Shown piece by piece: positions 9,494 to 18,046 of a stretch of 64,000 nt of DNA. Under the pieces are notes generated by a model, which did not search any database, had not been told where the DNA came from, and saw only the letters and a list, made by a program, of their open reading frames with translations. The first letter of the stretch is position 1; each line of letters starts with the position of its first letter. Source of the stretch: Ancylomarina sp963977525 (GTDB lineage: Bacteria; Bacteroidota; Bacteroidia; Bacteroidales; Marinifilaceae). A program made the translations under genes and the position numbers. Location of the stretch: positions 62,001 through 126,000 of the forward strand of contig CAXBPC010000010.1 in assembly GCA_963977525.1 (NCBI GenBank), written 5' to 3'.

Positions 9494-9928
9494 ATGAAGG
9501 ATAGAATAATGGAATTGCTAAATACTGAGGGCTTAAGTGCCTCTAAATTTGCCGATATTGTTGGTGTACAGCGCTCTAGCATGTCTCATATTTTATCGGG
9601 ACGTAATAACCCTAGCCTAGACTTTATACAGAAGGTTATGCGCTCTTTCCCTCATGTAAGCGGAGATTGGTTAATATCAGGTAGTGGTGAAATGACTAAA
9701 AATCAAGGTTCAGCTTCTTTGTTTCAGGAAGTAATCAATGATGAAACTCCTGCACCCTATCTAGCTAGTCAGCCTCCTAAGCTTAAAAAGGATGTGGCTG
9801 ATAACTATCAGAATAAGCCTGATCAGGCACCTGAATTGGATATGTCTGCATTTGTGTCAGGCAAAAAAATTGAAAAGGTTGTTGTGTTCTATACCGACAA
9901 GACTTTTAGAGAATATAATCCTGGATAA
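9494..9928 (+). CDS. XRE-family helix-turn-helix regulator
   Basis: 144 residues. Residues 3-62 form an HTH_3 domain: SASKFADIVGVQRSSMSHILSGRNNPSLDFIQKV contains both helices and the typical recognition-helix serines. A poorly ordered linker rich in Pro, Ala and Lys follows, then a short C-terminal module KKIEKVVVFYTDKTFREY. It is a DNA-binding protein of the cytoplasm; targets are unknown. The long upstream region with repeated words is a plausible operator region, which is inference. It is flanked by its own promoter and terminator, so it is monocistronic. Confidence 0.8.
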   Translation: MKDRIMELLNTEGLSASKFADIVGVQRSSMSHILSGRNNPSLDFIQKVMRSFPHVSGDWLISGSGEMTKNQGSASLFQEVINDETPAPYLASQPPKLKKDVADNYQNKPDQAPELDMSAFVSGKKIEKVVVFYTDKTFREYNPG

Positions 9929-9962
9929 ACCAGCTCTTATAAGCATCTTTATAAAGACTTTA

Positions 9963-9997
9963 AAGCCTTAGATCATAAATCTAAGGCTTCTTTTTTG
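9963..9997 (+). terminator. intrinsic terminator after XRE regulator
   Basis: Perfect stem AAGCCTTAGAT / ATCTAAGGCTT (9963-9973 and 9979-9989) followed by a T-rich tail. Confidence 0.85.
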
Positions 9998-10058
9998 TCT
10001 ACTTATTATTTATGCTTGTTTTGAATCATTTTAAAGTCTTTATCGAGGCTGAATTCAC

Positions 10059-10089
10059 TTTGTCTAAGCTAATATTTCACTTATCTTTG
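10059..10089 (+). promoter_or_regulatory. consensus promoter for pyrK-pyrD
   Basis: TTTG (10059-10062), 19 bp, TATCTTTG (10082-10089). The match in sequence and spacing is perfect. It supports the ATG at 10164, not the in-frame TTG at 10116, as the pyrK start. Confidence 0.7.
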
Positions 10090-10163
10090 AACTCGATTTA
10101 CTATTAAACAGCATTTTGAAGCTTAAAAACTCTAATGCTTCCATTTTATACCTATCAATAAGT

Positions 10164-10928
10164 ATGAAGAAACTAATTCAGGACTTTGAACTTGTTAAGT
10201 ACGAAGAACTCAATTGCGAGCATTTTGTGCTCGACATCAAGGCTAAAGAGCCTTTGCCGGAGATTCTACCAGGTCAATTTGTAAATGTAAGGGTCGATAA
10301 TAACAATTCGGTTTTCTTACGTCGCCCACTTTCTATTCACAACGTAGATTACGAAAGAAATGTGATTCAGCTCTTTGTGAAACGCATAGGTGAAGGAACC
10401 AAGTCTTTAGGAGAGCTTAAGATTGGGGATACTGTCAGTGTGGTATATCCTCTAGGAAACTCCTTTTCTATTCCAAAAAATGCTAAAACACTGCTTATTG
10501 GTGGTGGTTGTGGTGTTGCTCCCTTGCTTTATCTATCTAAATTCTTACACGAAGCTGGCAATGAGGTGACCACTATTTTAGGTGTTCGATCATCTTACGA
10601 TGCTGTTGGTCTTGAAGCTTATAAGCCTTACGGACGTATTCTAGTGACAACTGAAGATGGTTCTGAAGGTGAGAAAGGTTATCCTACTCAACATCCTGTT
10701 TTGGAGGAAGAAAGCTTTGACTATAGTTTCACATGTGGTCCTGAGCCAATGATGAAGGCTGTAGCGGCTTATTCTGAGGCTAAAGGCGTTAGTTGTGAAG
10801 TTTCTCTTGAGAACACTATGGCTTGTGGCTTTGGAGCCTGTTTGTGCTGTGTTACAGATACTAAGAAAGGTAATAAATGTGTATGTACTGAGGGCCCTGT
10901 CTTCAATATAAAGGACTTGAAATGGTAA
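10164..10928 (+). CDS. pyrK: dihydroorotate dehydrogenase electron transfer subunit
   Basis: 254 residues from ATG 10164 (MKKLIQDFEL). This is the FAD and [2Fe-2S] subunit that passes electrons from the PyrD1B flavin to NAD+. Visible are the FAD-binding RRPLSIHN motif, the NAD-binding GGGCGVAPLLYL, and the cluster cysteines near the C terminus in MACGFGACLCC and KCVCTEGPVF. The stop overlaps the start of pyrD by 7 bp, the usual coupled arrangement. PyrK marks a class 1B enzyme, common in anaerobic Bacteroidota. Confidence 0.93.
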   Translation: MKKLIQDFELVKYEELNCEHFVLDIKAKEPLPEILPGQFVNVRVDNNNSVFLRRPLSIHNVDYERNVIQLFVKRIGEGTKSLGELKIGDTVSVVYPLGNSFSIPKNAKTLLIGGGCGVAPLLYLSKFLHEAGNEVTTILGVRSSYDAVGLEAYKPYGRILVTTEDGSEGEKGYPTQHPVLEEESFDYSFTCGPEPMMKAVAAYSEAKGVSCEVSLENTMACGFGACLCCVTDTKKGNKCVCTEGPVFNIKDLKW

Positions 10929-11836
10929 ATTTAGAAGTAAAACTTAAGGACCTGGTTTTAAAGAACCCGGTCATGACGGCATCAGGTACATTTGGCTTTG
11001 GTGAAGAGTTCGCTGATTTTATCGATTTAAGCGATTTAGGAGGCATTATCGTAAAAGGAACCACAAGACATCACCGTGAGGGAAATCCTTATCCTAGAAT
11101 GGCTGAAACGGCTTCAGGGATGTTGAATGCTGTAGGATTACAGAACAAAGGCGTTGAAAACTTTTGTAAGGATATATATCCACGAATTAAAGACTATCAA
11201 ACCAATGTGATGGTTAATGTTTCGGGTTCGGTTATAGAGGATTATGTGGAAACGGCCGCTATGATCAATGAATTGGAGCATATTCCTGGCATTGAGCTTA
11301 ATATATCTTGTCCAAACGTGAAAGAAGGCGGTATGGCTTTCGGAACGTCATGTGCCTCTGCTGAAGAGGTTGTGCGCGCTGTACGTAAAGTATATAAGAA
11401 GCACCTTATGGTGAAGCTATCGCCTAATGTGACCGATATTGCATCGATTGCTAAGGCTGTTGAAGGACAAGGTGCCGATTCGGTTTCCCTGATCAACACA
11501 CTTCTGGGTATGGCTATCGATGCTGAGACTCGTAAACCTCTTTTATCTACGGTAACAGGTGGTCTTTCAGGTCCTTGTGTGAAGCCAGTAGCACTTAGAA
11601 TGGTTTGGCAGGTTGCTCAGGCGGTTAATATCCCTGTGGTTGGCTTAGGCGGTATTATGAATGCTAAAGATGCTATTGAGTTCATTCTGGCAGGTGCAAC
11701 AGCTATTCAGATAGGTACTGCCAACTTTATCGATCCACAGGTGAGTGTGAAGATTGTAGAAGGTATAAAAGAGTATATGGTTCGCCATCAGGTGAGCGAT
11801 ATCAATGATCTGATTGGTGCTATCAATCTGAAATAG
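10922..11836 (+). CDS. pyrD: dihydroorotate dehydrogenase, class 1B catalytic subunit
   Basis: 304 residues. It oxidises dihydroorotate to orotate in pyrimidine synthesis, with FMN. The catalytic base Cys130 sits in NISCPNV, as class 1 enzymes require. FMN-site motifs include MTASGTFGFG, VKGTTRH and the C-terminal VVGLGGIMNAKDAIEFILAGA. It overlaps pyrK by 7 bp and forms a complex with it. The cysteine base and PyrK partner distinguish it from membrane-bound quinone-linked class 2 enzymes. Confidence 0.95.
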   Translation: MVNLEVKLKDLVLKNPVMTASGTFGFGEEFADFIDLSDLGGIIVKGTTRHHREGNPYPRMAETASGMLNAVGLQNKGVENFCKDIYPRIKDYQTNVMVNVSGSVIEDYVETAAMINELEHIPGIELNISCPNVKEGGMAFGTSCASAEEVVRAVRKVYKKHLMVKLSPNVTDIASIAKAVEGQGADSVSLINTLLGMAIDAETRKPLLSTVTGGLSGPCVKPVALRMVWQVAQAVNIPVVGLGGIMNAKDAIEFILAGATAIQIGTANFIDPQVSVKIVEGIKEYMVRHQVSDINDLIGAINLK

Positions 11837-11911
11837 AATACAATATACTATTAAAGATTTATTTCTTTAATGTGAATGATAATTAAGGAATTAATTCTTT
11901 AATTGGAAAAT

Positions 11912-11957
11912 AATAGGTTTACGGATGTGATTACAGCTGTAAACCTATTGTTTTTAT
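11912..11957 (+). terminator. terminator after pyrD
   Basis: 11-bp arms AATAGGTTTAC / GTAAACCTATT (11912-11922 and 11939-11949), a 16-nt loop and a following T-rich tail. Confidence 0.7.
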
Positions 11958-12028
11958 TGGCTTTATTGACTTAATTTGAGTCTTCTAAGAAACTAGATAA
12001 CTTATTACAAATACGACTCATATTCAAT

Positions 12029-13054
12029 ATGTTACATGGACATGGCGACGATGCCTATCTTTATAAACACGCTATTAAAGCCAATTTCTCGACGAATATC
12101 TGGTATGGTGGTAGATCTGAGAATCTAAAAGCCTTTATTCAAGACAGTTGGGATAAGATACATGCTTACCCTGAAGCAGCAGCTGAGAGTCTTAACGATT
12201 TAATTGCTCTAGATCAAGCTGTAAGTTCAGATCAAGTTTTGACTTGTAATGGTGCAACCGAAGCTTTTTATCTTATTGCACAAGCCTATCATTCAAAGAC
12301 TTCGACTATAATCATTCCAACTTTTGCTGAGTATGAGGATGCTTGTAAGGTCAATAAACATCAGCTTAATTTCCTAAATTGGTCCAATCTGCAATCTACC
12401 TCCCTCTTTACAGAAGGGCTGGTTTGGCTTTGCAACCCTAATAATCCTGATGGTCGTGTTATTGAGAAGACTTTCCTAGAATCTCTTCTTAAAAATAACC
12501 CTAAATGCGATTTTGTGGTGGATGAAGCCTATATCGACTTTACTGATGCAATTTCATCTGCAATCGATTTGATTGATATGTACTCAAATTTGATTTTGGT
12601 GAAGTCATTAACCAAAAATTTCTCCATACCCGGCCTGAGATTGGGCTATTTGATTTCAAACAAGGCTATGGTACAGAATATTCGATTTTTTAAGCCTCCT
12701 TGGACGGTTAATTCCATTGCAATTGAGGCTGGAAAATACATTCTGCAAAGGAAGCAGAGCTTTTTGCCTCCTGTAAAGCAATACAAATCAGACCAAAAGG
12801 AATTTGCTGCAAAATTAGCTCAAATTCAAGGATTGAAAATATGGCCTTCAAAAACGTCCTATTTTTTGATCGAACTAGAGAAATCAACTGCTCCCGAGCT
12901 TAAAAACTACCTAATTTCGGAATTTGGACTCCTAATTCGTGATGCAAGTAACTTTAGAGGACTGAATGAGAAATTCATTAGAGTAGCTACCCTAACAAAA
13001 GAAAAAAATCAACTTTTAATCGACGCACTGACTCAATGGAGCAAATTGAACTAA
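12029..13054 (+). CDS. cobD: PLP-dependent L-threonine-O-3-phosphate decarboxylase-like enzyme
   Basis: 341 residues of fold-type I aminotransferase (HisC/CobD family). The N-terminal MLHGHGDDAYLYKH and NFSTNIWYGG are typical of CobD/CobC. The PLP lysine is Lys196 in KSLTKNFSIPGLRLGY, and CNPNNPDG and VVDEAYIDF are PLP-site motifs. CobD makes aminopropanol phosphate for the nucleotide loop of cobalamin. The 19-bp overlap with cbiB and the following cobU make CobD much likelier than histidinol-phosphate aminotransferase. Confidence 0.87.
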   Translation: MLHGHGDDAYLYKHAIKANFSTNIWYGGRSENLKAFIQDSWDKIHAYPEAAAESLNDLIALDQAVSSDQVLTCNGATEAFYLIAQAYHSKTSTIIIPTFAEYEDACKVNKHQLNFLNWSNLQSTSLFTEGLVWLCNPNNPDGRVIEKTFLESLLKNNPKCDFVVDEAYIDFTDAISSAIDLIDMYSNLILVKSLTKNFSIPGLRLGYLISNKAMVQNIRFFKPPWTVNSIAIEAGKYILQRKQSFLPPVKQYKSDQKEFAAKLAQIQGLKIWPSKTSYFLIELEKSTAPELKNYLISEFGLLIRDASNFRGLNEKFIRVATLTKEKNQLLIDALTQWSKLN

Positions 13055-13986
13055 TTATACTTCCCCTCATTATAGGTTACATTTTGGATCTCATTTTAGG
13101 AGATCCTCGTAATATCCCTCACCCAATTGTTGGCTTTGGGAATATGATCAATCTTGGGACTGAAAAACTCAACCATGGTAAGCACCGCATATTAAAGGGA
13201 GCTTTTATGAGCTTGAGCTTAATTCTATTGATCTATTCTTCATTTTACTTTCTTTCAATCCTAATACTTGGTTGGGAAAAATGGGCTTTTATCATATTTA
13301 CCTCTGTTTTTGTATTTTATGGCTTGGCTAATAAAAGCTTGTTGCAAGAAGGGTTTGAGGTTTTTAAGCATCTTGAGGAGAAAGGCATAGAGGCTGGACG
13401 AAAGCGTCTGTCTTGGATTGTTGGTCGTGATACTAAAGGTTTAAGCGAACAAGAAATACGCTTGGCAGTATTCGAAACTCTATCTGAGAATCTTTCGGAT
13501 GGTGTGGTTGCGCCTCTCTTTTATTATGCCGTAGGTGGTTTGCCAGCAATGATGGCTTATAAGATGATCAATACCTTGGATTCTATGATCGGCTATAAGA
13601 ATGAGAAATACCTTTACTTTGGTCGGGTTGCAGCTTATATTGATGATGCGGCTAATTTCATTCCAGCTCGTATAACGGCCCTATTGATGGTATTTGTGAG
13701 CTTAAGCTACAGAGGCTTTGTCTTTATCTTTCGATATGGTCGTTCACACACCAGCCCTAACGCTGGCTATCCTGAATCAGCCTTGGCAGGCATTATGAAT
13801 TGCCGATTTGGTGGTGCACACGATTATGGTGGAGAGCTTGTTGAGAAACCATATATTGGGGAAATGGATCGAAAGATTGAGAATTCGGAAATCAAACGCA
13901 TAGCTTATATTAATCATGCCGTTTGTCTGACAACAATTCTGTTGATTTCCGCTTTTTATCTAGGCATCAACCTGCTAGTCAAATAG
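13036..13986 (+). CDS. cbiB: adenosylcobinamide-phosphate synthase
   Basis: 316 residues of a polytopic membrane protein (CbiB/CobD family). Motifs are GYILDLILGDPRNIPHPIVGFGNMI at the N terminus, then RDTKGLSEQEIRLAVFETLSENLSDGVVAPLFYYAVGG and KMINTLDSMIGYKNEKY. It attaches aminopropanol (phosphate) to adenosylcobyric acid. The start codon lies inside the end of cobD (19-bp overlap), so the two are translationally coupled. Full length with no missing motif. Confidence 0.94.
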   Translation: MEQIELIILPLIIGYILDLILGDPRNIPHPIVGFGNMINLGTEKLNHGKHRILKGAFMSLSLILLIYSSFYFLSILILGWEKWAFIIFTSVFVFYGLANKSLLQEGFEVFKHLEEKGIEAGRKRLSWIVGRDTKGLSEQEIRLAVFETLSENLSDGVVAPLFYYAVGGLPAMMAYKMINTLDSMIGYKNEKYLYFGRVAAYIDDAANFIPARITALLMVFVSLSYRGFVFIFRYGRSHTSPNAGYPESALAGIMNCRFGGAHDYGGELVEKPYIGEMDRKIENSEIKRIAYINHAVCLTTILLISAFYLGINLLVK

Positions 13987-14054
13987 AATTACTAGCTTTA
14001 AGAATACTAATTGATTACTTCTCTATTTTGGACTAGTGATTTAAGCATATTATC

Positions 14055-14567
14055 ATGATTCATCTTATTACAGGCGGTCAACGCTGTGGAAAAAGCGAAT
14101 ACGCTGAACGTTTGACTCTCGAACAATCAGAAAATCCTATTTATTTGGCAACATCTCGTGTTTGGGATGATGGGCATCGTGCACGTATTGAGGCTCATAA
14201 GGCCAGACGTGGTAAGCAATGGGAATGTATAGAAGAGGAAAAAGCATTGAGCTCTCACGATTTTAAGGGAAGAGTCGTCTTACTTGATTGCATAACACTG
14301 TGGTTGACAAATATTTTCTTCGATAATGGTGATCAGGATGAGAAGAGTTTAGAGGAAGCTAAAGCTGAACTGGATAAAACCCTCTCTCAGGATTGTGATT
14401 GGATTATTGTGAGTAATGAAGTGGGATTAGGTGGACATCCGGGTAATGAAGTGGCGATGAGATTCAATGACTTACAGGGTAGAATCAATCAATATATTGC
14501 AAAAAAAGCCGATAAAGTAAGCCTTGTGATTTCGGGCATCCCTTTAGAAATCAAATCTCCCAAATAA
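14055..14567 (+). CDS. cobU: adenosylcobinamide kinase/guanylyltransferase
   Basis: 170 residues, the usual CobU length. The P-loop is GGQRCGKS (7-14), the guanylylated histidine lies in RIEAHKARR, and SNEVGLGGHPGNEVAMRFNDLQGRINQ is the CobU signature. It phosphorylates adenosylcobinamide and transfers GMP to give AdoCbi-GDP, the substrate of CobS. It is 68 bp downstream of cbiB on the same strand. Confidence 0.94.
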   Translation: MIHLITGGQRCGKSEYAERLTLEQSENPIYLATSRVWDDGHRARIEAHKARRGKQWECIEEEKALSSHDFKGRVVLLDCITLWLTNIFFDNGDQDEKSLEEAKAELDKTLSQDCDWIIVSNEVGLGGHPGNEVAMRFNDLQGRINQYIAKKADKVSLVISGIPLEIKSPK

Positions 14568-14687
14568 ATAGAACGCCCTTTTAACTGAACATGCCAACGC
14601 AACATAAAGATAAAATGATTCCCAACTCATCTCTTTTATTATCTTTATCGACGAACAAAATAACCGACTAACAAAGCTTAAATAAAA

Positions 14688-15845
14688 ATGACCAAACTAA
14701 AAATCAACCTTTTACTGATTGCTTGCATTAGCTTCTGTTTATTAAGCTCTTGCAGAAGAGTTGAAAAAAAACAAACTCAGATTACGGAAACTATACGCGT
14801 GGGTGTTTTCGATAAAAATGGAGATAGTCCTTGGTGTATTACTGATGCTTTAGAAGCATTACGTATTGATCCTGATATGAAAGCCGAAGTTGTTCGTGCT
14901 TCACAGATTATGTCGGGTGAGTTAGATCAGTTCGATGCTATTGTGTTCCCTGGTGGAAGTGGACGTGGCGAAACCCAGAGTTTGGGTGATGCTGGTATGG
15001 AAAAATTGGTGAAGATGGTTAAAGAAAAAGGCATAGCAGTCGTGGGTATTTGCGCTGGAGCCTATATCATGACCGAAACTCCTGATTATCCAAGTCTTGA
15101 TTTGAATGGTTGTGAAGCCATTGATATTGAGCACGATCATCGTGGACATGGTTTATCTAAATTCTCACTGACTAAGGAAGGTAAAGAGATTTTCCCTGAG
15201 TTGAAGGATAGAAAAATCTCATTTTGCCAATATTACGAAGGTCCTGTTTTAGTTCCTGCTAAATCGGGTGCTAAGTTTATGGAACTGGCGACTATGCTAA
15301 GCGATGTGCATACCGTTGAAGGTTCTCCTGCTGATATGACCAATAACCGCCCTTTTGTGGTGGCTACCGAAGTGGGTAAAGGAAGAGTGGCTTCATTTGT
15401 TGGTCACCCAGAGTGCACACCAGGTATGCGTTGGATGCTACCACGAATGGTACGTTGGACCTGCAATAAGGAATTAATCTCATACCCTGAGAATGTGGTT
15501 CGTCCTGATTTCTTCAAGAATGAGATTATCTACACAAAAGAGATTAACGATTTACAAACGAAATACCACCAGCAATTGAGCGGTACCAGAGCTGAGAAAT
15601 TGGAAGGTATCGAGAAAGTGATCGAATTAGCTTGCTGGTCGTCTAAGAAATGGATTCCAGGTATGCTTCGCGATAAGGATGCTATGGTCAGAGTGAAAGC
15701 TTCATGGGCATTGATCCAACTGGAGAGAACTGATGCCATTCCTGATTTGGAAGCAGCTGTTATGACTGAAACTGACAACAATATCAAAATAGAATTGGAA
15801 AAGAATTTGAAAGCTCTGAAAGGTCTTTTGGGTTCAAACAGCTAG
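14688..15845 (+). CDS. lipoprotein with class I glutaminase-like (BPL_N) domain and HEAT-like tail
   Basis: 385 residues. A lipobox LLSSC gives lipidated Cys22, so the protein sits in the periplasm or outer membrane. Residues 35-255 form a class I amidotransferase-like (BPL_N) domain with a full triad: Cys122 in GICAGAYIMTE and His240/Glu242 in GHPECTPG. After about residue 275 comes a helical tail with a HEAT-like repeat (DKDAMVRVKASWALIQLERTDAIPDLEAAV). The activity is unknown. It lies 120 bp after cobU inside the cobalamin region and ends in its own terminator. Extracytoplasmic location makes a cobyric-acid amidation role unlikely; a role with corrinoids is only suggested by position. Confidence 0.75.
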   Translation: MTKLKINLLLIACISFCLLSSCRRVEKKQTQITETIRVGVFDKNGDSPWCITDALEALRIDPDMKAEVVRASQIMSGELDQFDAIVFPGGSGRGETQSLGDAGMEKLVKMVKEKGIAVVGICAGAYIMTETPDYPSLDLNGCEAIDIEHDHRGHGLSKFSLTKEGKEIFPELKDRKISFCQYYEGPVLVPAKSGAKFMELATMLSDVHTVEGSPADMTNNRPFVVATEVGKGRVASFVGHPECTPGMRWMLPRMVRWTCNKELISYPENVVRPDFFKNEIIYTKEINDLQTKYHQQLSGTRAEKLEGIEKVIELACWSSKKWIPGMLRDKDAMVRVKASWALIQLERTDAIPDLEAAVMTETDNNIKIELEKNLKALKGLLGSNS

Positions 15846-15870
15846 CGAATAGCGGCTTAATAAAAATATA

Positions 15871-15902
15871 AAGCGGTCATCTCTATGGAAATGACCGCTT
15901 TT
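15871..15902 (+). terminator. terminator after BPL_N lipoprotein
   Basis: Perfect 11-bp stem of AAGCGGTCAT type (15871-15880 pairing with 15891-15901), 10-nt loop, short T tail. Confidence 0.75.
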
Positions 15903-15926
15903 GTGTTTTAAAACCCGACAACGGTG

Positions 15927-15974
15927 CGTCATGCTCTGACTATAAGTAAGCTGTACATGTCAGGGTATGGCTAG
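15927..15974. repeat. REP-like hairpin, unit A1
   Basis: GTCATGCTCTGAC, an 18-nt loop and GTCAGGGTATGGC. The arms pair over 13 bp with two G-T wobbles and one mismatch. Same family as the units at 16076, 16853 and 22063. Confidence 0.85.
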
Positions 15975-16031
15975 AATCTAAGATATATTTATAGAAAGCA
16001 TAGAATTAGAGGTTTTATCTGCTTAAAATTT

Positions 16032-16067
16032 TATTGAGAACCTCACAAAAAAAGTGAGATCCTCAAA
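16032..16067. repeat. REP-like hairpin, unit B1
   Basis: TGAGAACCTCAC, A-tract loop, GTGAGATCCTCA. Second repeat family that alternates with unit A; A2 follows 9 bp further on. Confidence 0.75.
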
Positions 16068-16075
16068 GTTTCACC

Positions 16076-16123
16076 CGTCATGCTCTGACTATAAGTAAGC
16101 TGTACATGTCAGGGTATGACTAA
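16076..16123. repeat. REP-like hairpin, unit A2, abutting the RAYT gene
   Basis: Identical to A1 except in the last bases. Its right end GACTA supplies the minus-strand TAG stop of the transposase gene at 16120-16122. Confidence 0.88.
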
Positions 16124-16704
16124 ATGCTATTCATGGAAGTTTGCCCAAGTTCTTCTTGAGCTCTTTCGTAATCAATGAGTTTACCATTTCGGCCATTAAA
16201 ATAATCTCGATAAGATGAGAATTCCCAAGCATCAGGTGAGTGAACCATACGATCAACAACAGGATTCATGTGTATGTAATTGAAACAAACCAAAGGATAG
16301 TTTTGGTGGTCTTGTTCTATATTTATTTCTGTGCCAAACTCTGTTTGCCAATAATTTGGAGATATACCTTCGATTTGATTTAAACATTTAGCCTTGGTAT
16401 GATTCTGAAAGATGGAGCCCGTGATTTTCTGTTGTTTCTGAATAGATCTAGTATAACTACTAAGCATCTTGCCAATTGATGAATTCAGGTCTTCCTTGCG
16501 ATTGTCGATCGTCGTCTTATTCACATAAACCATCAAATGAAAATGCGTTGGCATAAGGCACCAAGCTAAAATGCTACAAAAAGGGCTGATATGATGTTTA
16601 AACTTCTCTAAAAAGAACAGATAGTTATCCCTTGAATAAAACAAGGGCATACGATTGTTAGTCTTATTGTATATGTGATAAATGTATCCTTCTTCGAGAA
16701 TCAT
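16120..16704 (-). CDS. REP-associated tyrosine transposase (RAYT, Y1_Tnp)
   Basis: 194 residues of the IS200/IS605-like Y1 transposase superfamily, RAYT branch. The HUH motif is His54-Phe-His56 in LMPTHFHLMVYV. The likely nucleophile is Tyr84 in SSYTRSIQK, followed by GSIFQNHTKAK as in RAYTs. The enzyme binds and cleaves single-stranded REP hairpins. Hairpin repeats of one family sit on both sides (15927, 16076, 16853), which is the expected RAYT/REP arrangement. RAYTs are usually single-copy domesticated genes. It appears full length with no frameshift. The stop codon lies inside repeat A2. Confidence 0.88.
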   Translation of the reverse strand: MILEEGYIYHIYNKTNNRMPLFYSRDNYLFFLEKFKHHISPFCSILAWCLMPTHFHLMVYVNKTTIDNRKEDLNSSIGKMLSSYTRSIQKQQKITGSIFQNHTKAKCLNQIEGISPNYWQTEFGTEINIEQDHQNYPLVCFNYIHMNPVVDRMVHSPDAWEFSSYRDYFNGRNGKLIDYERAQEELGQTSMNSI

Positions 16705-16852
16705 AATTTATAATTAAAGCATTAAAACTGTGAGTTGTTTTCCAAATTAAAGTTAAATATAGTTTTTTGATTATTTTATGGAAGACCCAAATTAATGATA
16801 AGTAGGATCATTATCTGCTTAAAATTCTATTGAGAGCCTCAACGAACTTCAC

Positions 16853-16900
16853 CGTCATGCTCTGACTATAAGCAAGTCGCAAATGTCAGGGTATGACTAG
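16853..16900. repeat. REP-like hairpin, unit A3
   Basis: Same 13-nt arms as A2 but with a different 18-nt loop (TATAAGCAAGTCGCAAAT). Arm conservation with loop change supports selection on the hairpin. Confidence 0.85.
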
Positions 16901-16920
16901 AGTATTGCGATCTTGGATTT

Positions 16921-16956
16921 TATTGAGAGCCTCACAAAAAAAAGTGAGACCCTCAA
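16921..16956. repeat. REP-like hairpin, unit B3
   Basis: TGAGAGCCTCAC, A8 loop region, GTGAGACCCTCA. Nearly identical to B1 and B5. Confidence 0.75.
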
Positions 16957-17015
16957 AATTTCACCGTCAAGAGATGACTGAAATCTGAATTCTAATTTAC
17001 TCAGACCCTCAAGAA

Positions 17016-17738
17016 TTACATTTGTATATCAAACATCGGCACTTCCATCAGCAAGACTTTGGTATTTAAACCCGTCTTAAATTCAACTTTTCGAGTTTCG
17101 GTGATAGCAAGACCATCTCTTTTTCCCAATTTATAATCTTTAATCATCACTTCACCTTCCAAAACGAAAAAGTAGAGTCCATTGCCTTTTTGCTTTATGA
17201 TATAAGTACTTGCACTGGCTTCATCAAATTCACCCAAATGAAACCAAGCGTTTTGATGTATCCAAACACCAGAATCATTTGGATCAGGAGATAGAATTTG
17301 TTTCAGACCATTTTCAGATTTAAGATTACTGATAGAAAGTTGATCGTAACGCGGCTCTACATCTTTTTTGTTGGGAATAATCCAAATCTGAAGTAGGCTG
17401 ACTGCCTTATCATCATTCGGATTAAACTCAGAATGAAGCACACCCGAACCGGCACTCATCACCTGAATCTCACCTGCTTTTATTATTGCAGAATTCCCTA
17501 AACTATCCTTGTGTTTTAAATCTCCAGAAAGTGGAATCGTAATGATTTCCATATTGTTGTGTGGATGAGTGTCGAAACCTTTTCCTCCAGCAATTCTATC
17601 ATCATTCAAAACGCGCAATACACCAAAATGCATGCGGTCGGTGTGATAATAATCGGCAAAAGAAAAAGTGTGATAGGCTTCTAACCAACCATGATTGGCG
17701 TGCCCACGCGTATTGGCTTTGTGTACAACGGTTTTCAT
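17016..17738 (-). CDS. pirin family protein
   Basis: 240 residues with two cupin-like barrels. The N-terminal cupin keeps the metal ligands of pirins: His58 and His60 in THPHNNMEI, His102 and Glu104 in GVLHSEFNPN. YHTFSFADYY and FGVLRVLNDD are family motifs. Pirins bind Fe(II) and some, such as YhhW, have quercetinase activity; the physiological role here is unknown. It is a cytosolic single gene, divergent from the helical protein at 18047 and downstream of the RAYT repeats. Confidence 0.92.
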   Translation of the reverse strand: MKTVVHKANTRGHANHGWLEAYHTFSFADYYHTDRMHFGVLRVLNDDRIAGGKGFDTHPHNNMEIITIPLSGDLKHKDSLGNSAIIKAGEIQVMSAGSGVLHSEFNPNDDKAVSLLQIWIIPNKKDVEPRYDQLSISNLKSENGLKQILSPDPNDSGVWIHQNAWFHLGEFDEASASTYIIKQKGNGLYFFVLEGEVMIKDYKLGKRDGLAITETRKVEFKTGLNTKVLLMEVPMFDIQM

Positions 17739-18046
17739 TTTTGTCCCTCCAAATAATTGATGAAAATTGCTTCTGATACCTAAGTTACAGCTTTTTTATT
17801 TTTCATGACTGATATTCCTAAAAGTCTCAAAGCAGTGGTTCGTGGAATGAATGTTAAATAACAATAAATCATAAAACATTCTAAGTGTTTATATGCTCAA
17901 TCAGTAAAATTTACATAACTTCGATAGTCATTTATTAATTGATGGTTAATAATGATGCTCTTACACGAAAATGCAGGAGCTTAATTAGAATTAATGTGAA
18001 GAGAGATTTGTGATGTTGGTTTTATAAACACTTAAAATCTAGACGA
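17739..18046. other. divergent intergenic region, pirin / helical protein
   Basis: 308 bp between divergent starts. It is AT-rich, with no ORF, repeat or consensus promoter that I can point to. Confidence 0.5.

Larger units (their letters stand above)
16705..17015. other. repeat-rich spacer between RAYT and pirin gene
   Basis: This contains a shortened B unit without its hairpin loop (16825-16850), unit A3, unit B3, and decayed A- and B-like fragments (16970-17013). I see no coding sequence. Confidence 0.7.

Noticed and set aside
16120..16704. Active IS200/IS605 insertion sequence
   Set aside because: No TnpB partner and no IS left/right ends; RAYT-type motifs and surrounding REP hairpins fit a single-copy RAYT better.
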